Assembly: GCA_009760855.2 (NCBI GenBank)
Contig: WPIO01000006.1
Coordinates: 846,001-910,000, forward strand
Source: Cristatella mucedo
Taxonomy: Eukaryota; Bryozoa; Phylactolaemata; Cristatellidae
DNA length: 64,000 bases
Direction: 5' to 3'
Each line of letters starts with the position of its first letter. Positions within the stretch are counted from its first letter, which is position 1. The notes beneath the pieces are model-generated. The model was not told where the DNA came from. It was given only the letters and a program-made list of their open reading frames with translations, and made no database searches. Below are positions 11,113 to 22,633 of the stretch, piece by piece. A program made the position numbers and the translations under genes.

Positions 11113-11833
11113 GTAAGCTTGCACACTAAGCTTATATGCTTATATGCACATATGCACTATGCAATAACCAATAATATATGCAATAAGCACATATGCTTAT
11201 TCGAACTGCCGCTGCTGCCACTGGAATCCGTCAACTGGGGTAGTCCAAGATTTATTGGAGGCAGCAGCTTAAATATCTATTGATTTGCTGCAAGTAGTTT
11301 TTGGAAATTATTTTGAAACTTTTCTGACGTCATTTATTTGAGTCACTAACCGGATTTTAGAGGTTAAATTGACACTGCTAAAATTCCTTGCACTCTTGAA
11401 CGAACTCCTTGGAGACCTACGGATAAAGACTCGGCAGTGCTAGCCATATTAGAGCCTTTCTTATTGAAGAATTCGATAGCAACATGCTGGAGAATCTTGC
11501 TAATATAAACTCTAAGCATATTTTGGATCGCCCTGATACTCCAATTGCGTGCCAGGGCATGACTCATGCAAGTGAGGAATCAATGACATACAGCCATTAA
11601 TTTACCTCGGGATTAATTTATGGTCATGCGAATTATTGTTTTTATCCATTGCGTGCGGAATTCTTAATTTGCGAATATTCTTTTTTCGTCATGTCAACTC
11701 AACCGTTATTCCCTTATCCAATTACATTGTAGCATGCCAGCAAGCCTGCACATACACCTAACTACCGTCGAGCCTATATATATACACACACATATATATA
11801 TATATATATATATGCATTCTCTGTGAATGCAAA

Positions 11834-11869
11834 ATCTCTGTGCAGATAGTGACTTATCTGCACAGAGAT
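11834..11869. repeat. Perfect 15-bp inverted repeat with 6-bp loop
   Basis: ATCTCTGTGCAGATA (11834-11848), the loop GTGACT, and its exact reverse complement TATCTGCACAGAGAT (11855-11869). It lies just after a (TA)n run in the intron preceding M1. A foldback of this quality is unexpected by chance. It could be a tiny MITE core or a replication-slippage palindrome. Confidence 0.9.
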
Positions 11870-12240
11870 GTAATTCATTTTAATAGCGCTATAAGCAAAG
11901 TACTCTTTATCCATGTACTTTACATATGCCGCTGGGCTCGTGCGCACCACCTCGGTCTTTAAAGGCCAGCACCTTACCCGAGGGCAGAATCTGGTTCTTT
12001 TTTTAGCTTTTTTCATCAATGACTAAACAAGACGGAATCTTACCTGTGCAAAGATACTTGGCATGCGTTGCTCAGTTGCTTTGTCAAGTTTTTTCTGCAC
12101 TGGAAGCTACGTTCCTTTATTATATAATAATTAAAGAGAAAACCCGAAAGCTGGGATGTGACCATCACGTGAATAGATCATATGTCTCCATGGCTATCTC
12201 TTCCCGGGTCAGCAGCTAGCGCCATCTTGGGTTTCCCATG

Positions 12241-12243
<3 letters not shown>

Positions 12244-12284
<41 letters not shown>
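12244..12284. repeat. (CA)n microsatellite
   Basis: About 20 uninterrupted CA units, directly 5' of the pogo-like element. Confidence 0.95.
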
Positions 12285-12285
<1 letters not shown>

Positions 12286-12297
12286 TATTTATATATA

Positions 12298-12942
12298 TAC
12301 AGTCGTCCCTCACCACTTCGCGATACAACTTTCGCGGCTTTACTCAATCGCCGTTTTTCAAATCTGTAGGCGCATATTTATTAAAGAGTTGATCGAGAGA
12401 GGAAAAATGACACAGCCTGCTCTCGGTTGTCCGAGTCAACTATACACCTCTGAATTAAAATGAAAAGTAAAACAAATATAGGTATAGTCTGCAGGTCTAT
12501 TTATTCGAGCACACCCCCATACACTTCGCTAGGTGCGGCCGCTCGATCACTTTTTACCACAAAATATGTTGTAGTGAAACCAAGCCAATTTGAGCACGCT
12601 GTTCACTGTTTTGCTATCCTAGTGTAATATTTTTATTTGTGCATGCAATTAAATGTACGATAATAATAATATGGTATTTTTAACATCTAATATGTCTTAT
12701 TTTCTCTCATTCTGACTGATATATGGGTAAATGAAAGTGTAATGGTGACTGTTATGTTATTATTTCATATCCAGAGGTCTAAAATGGTGCTTAAAAACCG
12801 TATTTGGACGGTAGTGAACAGGTTTTCAATGCTTCAACTACGAAAAATATGTGATTTATCAATATCATCCTACTTCGCCGAAATTCGCTTATTGCGGTAG
12901 GGTCTGGTTCAGATTAACCGCGATGAACGAGGGTCGACTGTT
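12298..12942. mobile_element. pogo/Tigger-like non-autonomous element with terminal inverted repeats
   Basis: The element begins CAGTCGTCCCTCACCACTTC at 12300, after TA. It ends at 12940 in ...CGATGAACGAGGGTCGACTG, the inverted counterpart of CAGTCG(T/A)CCCTCG. The subterminal parts also pair (TTCGCGG... with ...CCGCGATG). CAGT..TCCCTCG termini flanked by TA are typical of the pogo/Tigger branch of Tc1/mariner elements. No transposase frame is inside. Confidence 0.75.
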
Positions 12943-13850
12943 CACTCGTCCCTCGCTTATCGTGGTCAATCAGTTCCAGGCTCTACCGCAATAAGTGATT
13001 TTCCGCGAAGTAGGATGCTTTATTTGTAAACCGAGTATTTTCGTAGTTAGAGCATAGAAAACCTGTTCGCGAACCTGTAGGTACGGCTATTAAGATTATT
13101 ATAGCTCTTTGGACATGGAATAACACCCCTTTACTCACCAATACACTGGTATTACCCAATATATTAGACAAAATAAGAAAATAAGACATACTATACGCTA
13201 CACAAATATCATTTTTCAATTTTAAATTTGATTAAACACATACACATAACTTCTACACATAACCATAAGCCTATGAAAATAGTGAAACGTGCTCGATGAT
13301 GAAGCGATGAAGATGAGATGACGATGTACGGCACAGCAAAGAAGATCAAGGTTGCGGCTGCTCCGAAGACGCGACTTTAGTGGGTGAGTCTTCAGGTGGT
13401 GCAGAATCTTCAGCAGGTGTATCGTCGGGTACTTCGCTGAAGGAGTACTAGGTGTAGGCAGTGGATGTCGGGGTGCGCGGTCGAAGAACATCCTGATATC
13501 CTGATAGGCAGTTGCTGGCGCGGTCTTTTTTATGCATGAGGAAGCTTTGGCAGGGTTCTGTTGCACCGTCGAGTGCAAGCTGGAGCTGAAATGCACGCTC
13601 CATGTGCGGGTCTCATTCACCAATTGTGTGCTGCACTTCCTTAGTAGTTCTTGCGACTTGCGAGAGACGCTCAAGTGTCACGGCCAACCTCCTCCTCCTC
13701 CTCCTCCACCTGACCCCGACGGAGCTCAAGCTGCCAAGCTTCCAAATTCGTGTACGGTTTATATATTCGAAAAACCGCGATAGATTGAAGCTGCGAATGT
13801 TTGAGCGAGCGAGAGCTAGCTATCGACGAGTGTACATATAACTCATTTGT
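12943..13850 (-). mobile_element. pogo/Tigger-like element remnant with transposase C-terminus
   Basis: Directly next to the previous element, CACTCGTCCCTCGCTTATCG (12943 onward) is another terminal repeat. On the - strand, 13222-13674 has an open frame of 150 codons including TAYQDIRMFFDRAPRHPLPT, a 'FF'-type tail seen near the end of pogo-like transposases. The alternative frame reads PDDTPAEDSAPPEDSPTKVA, an acidic Pro-rich tail, which suggests a frameshift. The opposite end is probably near 13780 (AAACCGCGATAGATTGAAGC). The DDE core is missing. Confidence 0.5.
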
Positions 13851-13861
13851 ATTGCGCATTA

Positions 13862-14003
13862 GGAGAGCTTCAGCTCTATTCGTGCGCTTCACATATGCCA
13901 CGGACTCGGTCCCGCGATCTCGGCCACCATGTACATTCACCTTGACGTTGGTCGGGTCGAGCGCCTTAACCGCAGGGCGCCTTAACCAGCTCATGTGCCG
14001 CTT
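13862..14003 (-). repeat. SINE A copy, diverged
   Basis: The - strand order is the A-box-like GGTTAAGGCGC, the B-box-like region around GACCGAGTCCGTGGCATATG, then GTGAAGCGCACGAATAGAGC as the start of the tail. It is more diverged than the other copies. Confidence 0.5.
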
Positions 14004-14029
14004 GATTTCATCATCCACCGGATAATATC

Positions 14030-17000
14030 ATGCTCATGACATTATTTGTAAACGCAGGTTGGAGAATAGTTTCTTTGGTTTGAGTCTTAAGCTCTTTTGG
14101 CTTCTTGGTTATTAGCTCGGGGAGGGGAAAGCAGGTCGCATATACGAGGGCGCACACGTGAGGGTATACGCCCTTTTCCAAGGCCCAGCCCATGCTCGAA
14201 GATCCGGGAACCCACTGGCAATCGCCTCTTTATTTGCAAAGCCACTTTTTCCTAGAACGTCTAAGCCTCTAAATTGATGGCGGTTCATACATTCATCAAT
14301 TCTGGTTTGCTAAACACTGGAGGTTTACCGGGAGCAGATATGCTAATAAGCTTGGAGAACCGTGTAACTTTACTGCCTACTAGGTGACCTGTAAGAGAAC
14401 CCACCGAACTTGACATCCCAGGAACCCAGGTGGTGTCACGAGCTGGTTTAATGGCTCGGCGATATCGTTTGTGGCAAAGGTCCTGAACCGTATGCGTGCA
14501 AAAAAGCTTTGTCACTCACTAAAAATACTCGAGATGGTAACTTTATAGGGACATTCGCGTAACAAAAAAGTCTTTAGTTTGTTTTTCCTAAAGCTTACTG
14601 AAAAAGCTCATCCTGATAGATGGCTGGGTTCTCACTCTTATGCATGCATATCTTCTTCCTCTGCTTATTGGTGAATATGTTTTTCTGACGGAAGTCGTAC
14701 TGAAAGCATGGTTCTGCTGGATGTACTGGTCACATGACTAACCCCAAGACATCTGTCACATGACTAACTGGCTGTAAGCACAACCAACCTATGAGCAATT
14801 TGGTCGTCCAACTGAGCATATACATACTGAGAGGTTAGACTGTATTCTAGAGCTGAAAGCTCAACTGTATTCTAGAGCTGAACGCCCATCTCTCATTGTG
14901 TTGTGCCTAAAAAGTAGCTAATATCCATAATCTCCTTTAATATTTTTAATGTCATCAGAAAGTACTGTATAACTTCAATAGCTACTTACATTTTAATCAT
15001 TATTACTATTTTATGATTTATTCTAGACATTTCTTTAGTCCATTGCCTACTGATGTTTAAGCTTGAGTTAACAATCGATGTGGCGCTGCATAGAGCTTCT
15101 CGGTACCAGGACCATGGTTTTATCGCTGACATGACCCATAAAAACTATTAAAATTAGACAAAGATAAAAAATACTAAAGATATCAAGGTAAATACAAAAG
15201 GAATGCATCCTCTGAGCAGCATGTGTACTATTGTGTTCGGCCTTTTATAACGCTCCCAAAGATGATGGATTTATGCGCTTACTCATTGTGGCGTAGTTGG
15301 GAACGACTCGCATGCTCAGCATAAATATCTGTAATCTCTATTAAGCAGAACGTCAGCGGCAATGGAATCGGTTTTGCCAACTGTCAGTACGCAAGTAGCA
15401 GGGCTGCAGCCTTCCAAAATGAATGCCCAGCCGGCCCGATCACAGTCCTATTTTGGAGCGTGTCACACGTCACACGGCGAGCTCAGTGATAAAAACCAGT
15501 GAGCAATTTAATGGAAAGCCTCATTGACTAATCAGTTTGCAAGTGCTGGTTTTAAGTTCAAGATGCCTTCAGCCAGGCTGCAGCAAATTTAAAATCTCAG
15601 AAAGTACCCCGTCTTATTTCGACAGCCTATTAATAAACGAGGAACAATGCGTCCAACGATTCCTTAGCTACACTCGATGTTGGTGCAATCTAATTGAATG
15701 TATTGAATGTCCCGAGTCCACAGTCAGTGGTTGTTCCCACCCATGCCAGCTGTCTCCTATCCTCAGTATGTGAAGGGACAGCTTAGAGACCAACGGCCAC
15801 ATTATCTTTGTACTAGTAGTTCCAAGTCAATTTTTTTCATGTAAATGCAAAAATTTAATTTGCGATTTAATGTCACAGTATTGAACAAAACAGCTATACT
15901 TTTAGCCAGCCATCCTTGTAGTTTCATCGGGCTTAAATCGTAGCCCAAATCGGACGTGGCATGTGTCGAAATTTTGTCTTTTTTTGATCATCTCACAGAG
16001 AAAGTAATTTTAAGAAAATTACCTACGCAACAGTAAAATAATAATTACCATGTAAGCCAGATTTTGGTTGCAAAAAAGATTCTAAGAAGATCATGAATCA
16101 CAAGTAGCACTCTGATATGACTTTGCATTAAGGTTAAATTATGCATGTTACCACTCATCATTTGACCGTGTTTCGTGTACAACATATTTAAAAAGCCTAG
16201 AAAAAGTGTTAAGTTCACTGAGGGTGCTGTACAAATAAATGTATTTTCATTATTGCTATTACTATTAGTTTAGCTCTGATTTTCGTGCCAGAAAGTTTTA
16301 CTCTATTGCTGGCGCTGTGCGTGATTGCTTCTCTGCAGCTGTGAGATAGACTGGTCTAAATAGCCAGCATAGACATGCTATATCAGGTTACCAGCGGTCT
16401 CTATTGCACCCGTGCTCTCATTCATCCGGCATACCCTGGTGTATCCAGGCCGCGTCCGTGATAGCCTGTCACTCACCGTGGTGCCTGTATCGACAGTTTT
16501 TGTCACATGATGGCGAGGATTAGCATGGTCACAAGACTGTGATTGTCATAATCGATTTAAAGATACTATCGCAATCAGAATCAGTAGTTTGATTTTGTGG
16601 GACTCCATTCGCCATATTAGACAGATAATATTTCTGCTAACAATCGATCCACAATACGACATCAGCTCTTGGAAGAAACACTTAGATCGTCCCGCCTTGT
16701 GCAAGTTTTAAAACTTGGTCCGATAAAAAAAAAATTTGGCCCAAAAAATCTACAGCTTTGCGAACTTGCAGGCCAGCATAGCACGCAAGATAGAAGTAAG
16801 TTGCAAACTATCGTTAACTATCGCACAGAAAAAACGATTCGGAACGAAATAATTCAAAAGCAAAAAGAAAGCTACCTGGATAAAAAATAAACTCGTTTTT
16901 CCGCTGCCGAGTGCTTATTTAAGGGACTAATACATCCCGAATAAATGTAATGCAATTGCATTTGAGTTAAATCGATCGTGCTTCCTTTGCAGAAAATGTG

Positions 17001-17370
17001 CAGTGAATAGAACAAATTGAGTTCTCTTGGGCATTATGGAAAATATAGTATTGCTATTAATATTATTGCACATATCCTAGCCCAAAAAACTTGAGCTGTT
17101 GTCACCGTATTCTGCATGGGCATTTCTTTATTTCTAGATCCCATTTTAGGCTTTTAGAGCGCTGCCGGTAAACTCTGGATGGTGTTGATCAGTCTCTGGA
17201 CAATAGTCCAAAGAGATCAATGTGGGCTCATTGTTCTTCAGCCGTAGCCATTTCAAATAGTACAATACCCGAAGCCAATGACGGTACCAATAGATGGTTT
17301 CAGCGAGTGAAGACCTACCGCCGTATATTGGCTGCGCCATACGAGAATCTGTAGGACTAGATACAGATGT
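14030..17370 (+). other. ATP13A intron, no genes recognised
   Basis: No coding similarity or repeat family was recognised. A short direct repeat, ACTGTATTCTAGAGCTGAA, occurs twice at 14839-14882. Confidence 0.55.
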
Positions 17371-17379
17371 TTCAGTAAA

Positions 17380-18640
17380 AACAATTAAGAAAAAGGTCTC
17401 TCTGCTAGATTTAACTGATATTTCAGCACGGTTAGATACTGTTGATCAAAAAATCCATCTCGCGCTTCTCTCATGTGTCCTGGGCATCGCTTGCAATATA
17501 CTACCAAGGTTTGGGTCCTTTTTCTGTGACAGACTGCGGATCATTTACGACAGAGGAACCGTTAAAGCAGTGGGTATCCTAGTCCTTGGTGATTGGCCGC
17601 CTGCTCCCTTTCACAATTTATACTCTCCCTTTTGCAAATGCCATCATCGAGCACTATCCAGTCTTTTACTTATATGTCAATGACACACAGCTGTATCTAT
17701 GCTTTGATCCCTCCTAGCTATTTTTCTTATCTCAAATTCTCTCAACTACTTGGCTGCATGGATGGTGACACCCACACTCGGATGGTAGCAGCTTCATGAA
17801 ATTGTATGACGATAAAGCCTATTTACTAGGCATGGGCAAACCAATTGTGAATCAGAAATAAAAGCCTATAGCTTAAAATGGGCTCTTGGAGCATATTTAC
17901 ATTTGCATCTGAACCAAATGTAGGTGCGCTATTATGCAGTAACATTTTACTAGACAACCACATATCATGTCAACAGCCAAGTCTGCCTGCTATCAGCTAC
18001 ATTACAATGAAATATTTTGGGCCTGCCTAGACAGGGACGCTACATCTGAGTTAGTCTATGCGACATTCCACCTCAACTTCTTTAATTCACTGCTGGCAGG
18101 TAAAAATTATTATCATCATTCGCATTATCATTATTATTATCCATATCATTATTATTAGCATTATCATTTGCAGGTATAATCCTATCCCAGGTATAATCAG
18201 GCACTCATAGTTGGTACGAAACTCTGCAGCCAGGCTTGTCGGTCGCGAACGTCGCAAAAAAACACAGCTACCTGCCTACCTGCTGCATTGGCTTTCAGTC
18301 AAGTAGCACATCGACTTCAAGAATTCGTCACTTAATTTAGCTGTCTTCATTCTCTGGGTCCAGATTACTTATCAGTAGTACTACTCCGCAATCGAGCTAG
18401 ACTTCATATCACATTTTCTTCTGACTCAAATTTGTTTTTAGCTTTGACTCGAACACACCTAAAATCCTCGGGAGACCTTTTCTTTAGTTATTATACTCCC
18501 AAAGCCCGGAGCTCATGTCTGGCTGATGTAATGACATTTCTTTACTATACGACATTCGATAAAAGCAAAAAACGCGTCAGTTTCTCACAGTATTCACTGG
18601 GTACCTGCAAATTGTCCTCTGTGTGCTAATAGATGCTGAC
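17380..18640 (+). pseudogene. LINE A copy, decayed (+ strand)
   Basis: LLDLTDISARLDTVDQKIHL (17400-17460) corresponds to LLDLTAAFDTIDHND of the reverse transcriptase. It is followed by LLICQ-HTAVSMLSDP remnants of the YADD region and SACYQLHYNEIFWACLDRDA (about 17980-18040) of the thumb, then the C-terminal part to about 18640. Stops and deletions are frequent. It lies in the intron before M1. Confidence 0.75.
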
Positions 18641-18960
18641 ACTGAGCATTTGATTGCCACGAAATATTGGAAATGGTTTTATGCAGCCTATGTGGAATGT
18701 ATAGAGAGCGATCTAGTTCTCAGAGAGCGCTGTGCAGATTTATCAATACTATTCTTAAATAAAGACCAATTTAGGATATCACTGGCGGAGGCACGTTGTT
18801 TAAAAAACGACAGGTTACAGGAAATGCTGACTAGCTTAGTCTATCCCCTAGTATCGGAGGAACCTACTTTTAAAACGACTGAGGAGTGAGAGCGAATCAT
18901 GTTTCATCCGCTATATCACAGCTATAAAGCCCGATAGACATGCAACGTCTTTTTTTGCAG

Positions 18961-19095
18961 GTGTTCAACCCTTTCTACATTTTCCAACTATTTAGCGTGA
19001 TTCTGTGGTTTACAGAAAATTATATCTACTACGCCATCTGCATTGTCGTGATATCAGTGTCTTCGATATCATTCACTGTTTATTCAACTCGCAAG
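18961..19095 (+). CDS. ATP13A: ATP13A exon: M1-M2 (VFNPFYIFQLFSVILWF)
   Basis: The exon is bounded by TCTTTTTTTGCAG and an unusual GC donor (AAG|GCAAGT). The peptide VFNPFYIFQLFSVILWF is nearly identical to the P5B signature 'VLNPFYIFQLFSV' and forms the first core membrane helix. It continues into a second hydrophobic helix (YAICIVVISVSSISFTVY) ending at STRK. Start and end are both phase 0. The GC donor is supported because the next exon also begins in phase 0. Confidence 0.95.
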
Positions 19096-19217
19096 GCAAG
19101 TGCCCCTAATGCGGCATCGTCAGTATGAGCTGTCTGCACCCTGCTCGTCGCTTGAATCGTCCCAGTATGAGAGAGATAGATAGAGAGCTAGATAGAGAGA
19201 GCTGTGCGCAATTACAG
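19096..19217 (+). other. Short GC-AG intron in ATP13A
   Basis: The boundaries AAG|GCAAGT...ATTACAG| keep phase 0 on both sides. GCAAGT with a preceding AAG is the classical strong GC donor. A GT donor three bases later would break the frame. Confidence 0.8.
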
Positions 19218-19281
19218 ATGCATCGAGCTCTGAAGAGCACCGTCAAAGGCTACAGCAGTGTGAACATCTTTCGGGAAGAAG
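19218..19281 (+). CDS. ATP13A: ATP13A exon: start of actuator domain
   Basis: The exon follows GCGCAATTACAG and ends before GTACTC. It carries MHRALKSTVKGYSSVNIFRE, which lies where the family has 'LHDMV....SV.V.R.G'. It opens in phase 0 and leaves one base, so the next exon supplies the rest of a Gly codon. The donor is not consensus, but the phase and position are right. The flanking introns are short (122 and 175 bp). Confidence 0.8.
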
Positions 19282-19456
19282 GTACTCACGCGGCCCAGGC
19301 GGCCGCACGTGCCCAGCCCGGCGCGCGCCTGCGCGCGCCTGCGCATATTCAGCACCGTCTAAAGATGGCGAGGCGAGGCTGAGCAGCATTGTGGCCGCTG
19401 CCGTTCGCAGCAGCCAGTCGTTGCCGTGCCTCGTCGCATCACTTCCGCCGGCACAG

Positions 19457-19588
19457 GTCTCGTGAACTCGAGGTACGAGCTCCTCGTGCCCGGCGACATT
19501 ATCGAGATTCCACGCCAAGGCTGCTCAATGAGCTGCGACGCCGTGCTCCTGAACGGGACCTGTATTGTCAATGAAAGCATGCTCACAG
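19457..19588 (+). CDS. ATP13A: ATP13A exon: actuator domain ([13 protein letters not shown])
   Basis: The acceptor GCCGGCACAG precedes the frame. The peptide contains [12 protein letters not shown] and [20 protein letters not shown], the central actuator-domain strands of P-type pumps. The exon ends inside the TGES loop at ACAG|GTGAGG, in phase 1. The Gly-Glu-Ser of the dephosphorylation loop is supplied by the next exon, a junction placed within the catalytic motif. Local GC is higher than elsewhere in the gene (19300-19580). Confidence 0.95.
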
Positions 19589-19995
19589 GTGAGGATCGAT
19601 GCTCTACTCTCGTCTAATCTCTCCTAATCTCGTAGCTCCAAAGTCTCAACCCCGCAGGCAGGCAGGCAGGCCACGGGCTTTGAACTCGACCGGTTAGGCC
19701 TAAGAGAATTGCTCGTAGCGTGAAGCATTTCACTTGGTAATGCTAGCGACTGAGAGCAGAAGCAGCCGATGGCGATGACTTAGTCACACGACAGCCCGCT
19801 AGTCACCGGCCGTCGCTTGCGAGGTGTCGTTAAGGTCGTTAATCGCGCTCGATTTTCTCGCTCGCTGCGAAAGCGTCAGAGGCAGGCGTTTCCGCGACCT
19901 CTCTGCTCCTCGCGTGACCTCGTGTGACCTCTCTCCTCCTCATGGAAGGGTGTGGTGTCGGGATTATGGAAGCGGAAATTTCCACGGCTTCATAA

Positions 19996-20345
19996 TGTAA
20001 TTTAATGTATCTCCGTCTCCAACTCCACTAAGCCGCAACGACTGTGTGAGTGTTACACAGGAGAGTTGTTCGTAGCGCACTCGCGGCCTAGGAGGCTTTT
20101 TTACGCATTCGGTAGCCAACCGATTTCATCTCGTGGAACAAAGAGAAAGTGAGAAGCATAGAAAAGTCAGCAGAGAATTTGATTTTGTGAGTAGCATCGA
20201 AGCAGCAGCTCAGGATGGCTGAAAATAATGTGCCATAGTCGGGAGCACGGCAGTAATTGTCATTGCCTAAGAATTGCGGAAGTGAGTTCCGCAGTGTAGG
20301 ACCTGCAGAGCCAAAGCTTTCGTGAGATACAAGGCCGACACTGGT
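19996..20345 (-). repeat. LINE B 3' fragment
   Basis: It begins AATGTAATTTAATGTATCTC on the + strand and continues as the reverse complement of the LINE B tail and the end of its reverse-transcriptase region (for example GGAGAGTTGTTCGTAGCGCA). It lies inside the intron that splits the TGES motif. Confidence 0.75.
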
Positions 20346-21246
20346 GCTAAAAAATTATAATGCCCTTAGTAGTTGCTGCCACTTAGTAATCGTGAGGAAT
20401 CTTGGACTCTATGCTGGTTGGACATTAGAGAGCTGTAAAAAGTGGCTTCGATCGAAGTCAAGTTCACCGGCGACGTTCGTGTCGTTGCCGCAGATGCTGT
20501 TTAATAATCGCCTCGTTCTGTGGACCAAAAAAGATTTTTTGCTGTTTGATTTTCTTTTACTACGCTTAGCATCAGCCTTAGCAGCCAAATAGCGCCCGAT
20601 AAAGAATTGTTGTAGCCCGGTCAGCTTTAACTGGTCGTGCTCCATCGGTTCGCAGTTCTAATAAACTAGTTGTCGAAGTGTCGCAGTAGTAGAGTGAACG
20701 CTCAAAGGCACGAAAAGGCATTGCCAATAACTATGCTTGCAATATACTTTTTCAAATGTGCATTTCCAAAGTCGGCCGTGAACGTTTGGTCTCCACGCAA
20801 GAACGGGTTATTTCGGAATTCAGGGTCCCAAGAGAGAAAGCGCGGATCTTTATTGGCGTCATTGGTTTCTCGTGGCTTCTGGAGTTTGTGCTGCTTTCGA
20901 ATGTCAACGCACATCCGGACCGCTTTCCTAAGGGCACTGTAATATAGAATGATGAATGCAGCTGGCTGTTCTTACTGTGCGTGTACAGGACAGTGTGAGA
21001 AGTTCCAAAGGCCTAAAATAAGTTACTGATTTGAGGAGAGTTTTATAAGCAAACTCTTCGTTGTGGATACATGGAACGCCCATAGATTACAACTAATTTC
21101 TTGGGTATGTACGCAGAGCTTTATTTTTGAAGCTCATATACCGAAGTCTGTGAATGCACGATGCGTACTTGGAGCGAGATTTTAAGGGAATGACACCAGT
21201 TCCATGTAAAAACCATGTAAGCATAAGCTGTTTGGATTACTTGCAG

Positions 21247-21411
21247 GTGAAAGCGTGCCTATTACAAAGACTTCGCTCTCGCCGACTAGCTTTGAAGAGG
21301 TCAAATTTGACATCAAAGATCACGGCAGGCACGTGCTCTTCTGCGGGACAAAGGTCATTCAGACACGCTACTATCAAGATCAAAGCGTAAAGGCAGTAGT
21401 AATTAGAACAG
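21247..21411 (+). CDS. ATP13A: ATP13A exon: TGES loop and distal actuator domain
   Basis: After TTACTTGCAG the exon begins with GT GAA AGC, completing LTGESVPITKT. The glutamate of this motif directs hydrolysis of the phosphoenzyme in P-type ATPases. The rest (HVLFCGTKVIQTRYYQ, then AVVIRTG) matches the P5B A-domain end 'LF.GT.V.Q......AVV.RTG'. Both ends are phase 1, and the donor is GTACTT. Confidence 0.95.
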
Positions 21412-21548
21412 GTACTTTCCTCGGGGCAGCGAATAAAAGCTAATCCTGTTACAACGGAGACACGGTTCTTTACAAAGTGCAGCGTGACGGCCAGTTGTTT
21501 TAGGCACTGCCTTAACTAGAGCTACTTTTTTTCTTAACCTGTTCGTAG

Positions 21549-21694
21549 GATTTCTCACAGCAAAAGGAGATCTCGTACGGTCCATAATGTTTCCAAAGCC
21601 AGTCGACTTCCAGTTTTACCAGGATACGTACAAGTTCGTCGGTTTTCTGGCCGGCTGTGCTTTCATTGGAATGGTGTACACCATTGTAATAATG
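21549..21694 (+). CDS. ATP13A: ATP13A exon: stalk and M3
   Basis: The exon completes a Gly and then encodes FLTAKGDLVRSIMFPKP, matching 'RTGF.T.KG.LVRSI..P.P..F.FY', followed by the hydrophobic M3 segment FVGFLAGCAFIGMVYTIVIM. It ends on ATG before a consensus GTGAGC donor, in phase 0. The intron on its left is 137 bp and the one on its right 224 bp. Confidence 0.95.
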
Positions 21695-21918
21695 GTGAGC
21701 TTCTCGGCAGCGCCATATAATACAGCTCCACATTCTAGTATTTCTATGGCCGTCCCTAACTGTGTTACTCCAAGAGACGTTAAGAGGAACCGACTGCATG
21801 TTAAATGATTCGATTGAGCACCCATTAATTTACTTTGGCTGCTAATTGAACGGCTCAATTGGAATAGGTCAATGAATAAATTTCGTATGCATATCATTTG
21901 CTTACATATCTTACGCAG

Positions 21919-22181
21919 GTTCAACGAGGAAGTGAACCTGGAGAAATTGCACTTCGTACCTTGGATTTGATCACTATAGCTGTGCCCCCCGCACTTCCGG
22001 CCGCGATAGCCGTGGGCAGTGTGATGGCACAGGCACGGCTAAAAGCCAAAGACATCTTTTGCATCCAGCCTAGCAGCATCAACATTGCTGGCTCGGTGAA
22101 CACCGTGTGCTTTGATAAGACTGGAACCTTAACCGAAGATGGTCTTGACATATGGGGCATTGTTCCTTTACAAGGAACTAG
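21919..22181 (+). CDS. ATP13A: ATP13A exon: M4 (PPALPAA) and phosphorylation site DKTGT
   Basis: This is the catalytic exon. It encodes [27 protein letters not shown] is the M4 ion/polyamine-path signature diagnostic of P5B pumps (P5A has PPELP). It then encodes [20 protein letters not shown], followed directly by [15 protein letters not shown]. The aspartate of DKTGT is the residue phosphorylated during transport. The acceptor is CTTACGCAG and the donor AG|GTTAGT in phase 2. No catalytic residue is changed, so the gene looks functional. Confidence 0.98.
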
Positions 22182-22389
22182 GTTAGTATGGCCATCGAGT
22201 AGTAGCTGTTTTTGCGGATTTGCTTCTCGACATTTTCTCAAGACGAACTGGCCTGCAGACCTTGACAAGTGTGTGTGTGTGTTTTTTCTAGTGTACTTAA
22301 GTTGGTGGTTTACTTGCGATTCATACCACAGCGCCGAGTGAATAGGTTTTCAGTCAATTAGCTACATGATAGAAAATTTTGTGCTGTAG

Positions 22390-22633
22390 TTTTTCGGAGC
22401 CCTGCGTCGATGCCAATCTAATCGCGGGCAGCAAGCTACTGTGTGCTATGGCAACCTGTCATTCCCTCACCATTATTAACGGAGAGCTCGGAGGAGATCC
22501 ATTAGACATTAAGATGTTCGAGGCCACAAGCTGGGAGTTGGAAGAACCTGGTGAAGACAGCAGCCGCTATGATATGATCATGCCTACTGTTGTAAGGCCG
22601 AAAAAAGATGCACAAGCAGCATATACACACAGT
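22390..22633 (+). CDS. ATP13A: ATP13A exon: N-domain start (true copy)
   Basis: The exon completes AG|T (Ser) and encodes [20 protein letters not shown], then [20 protein letters not shown], with KMFEATSWELEE after it. This matches the P5B N-domain 'MA.CHSL....G.L.GDPLD.KMFE.T.W.LEE'. It ends in phase 0 before a perfect GTAAGT. Its first 164 bp, with 67 bp of upstream intron, are duplicated at 24216-24446. This copy is the functional one because only it has a donor in the right phase for the next exon. Confidence 0.97.
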
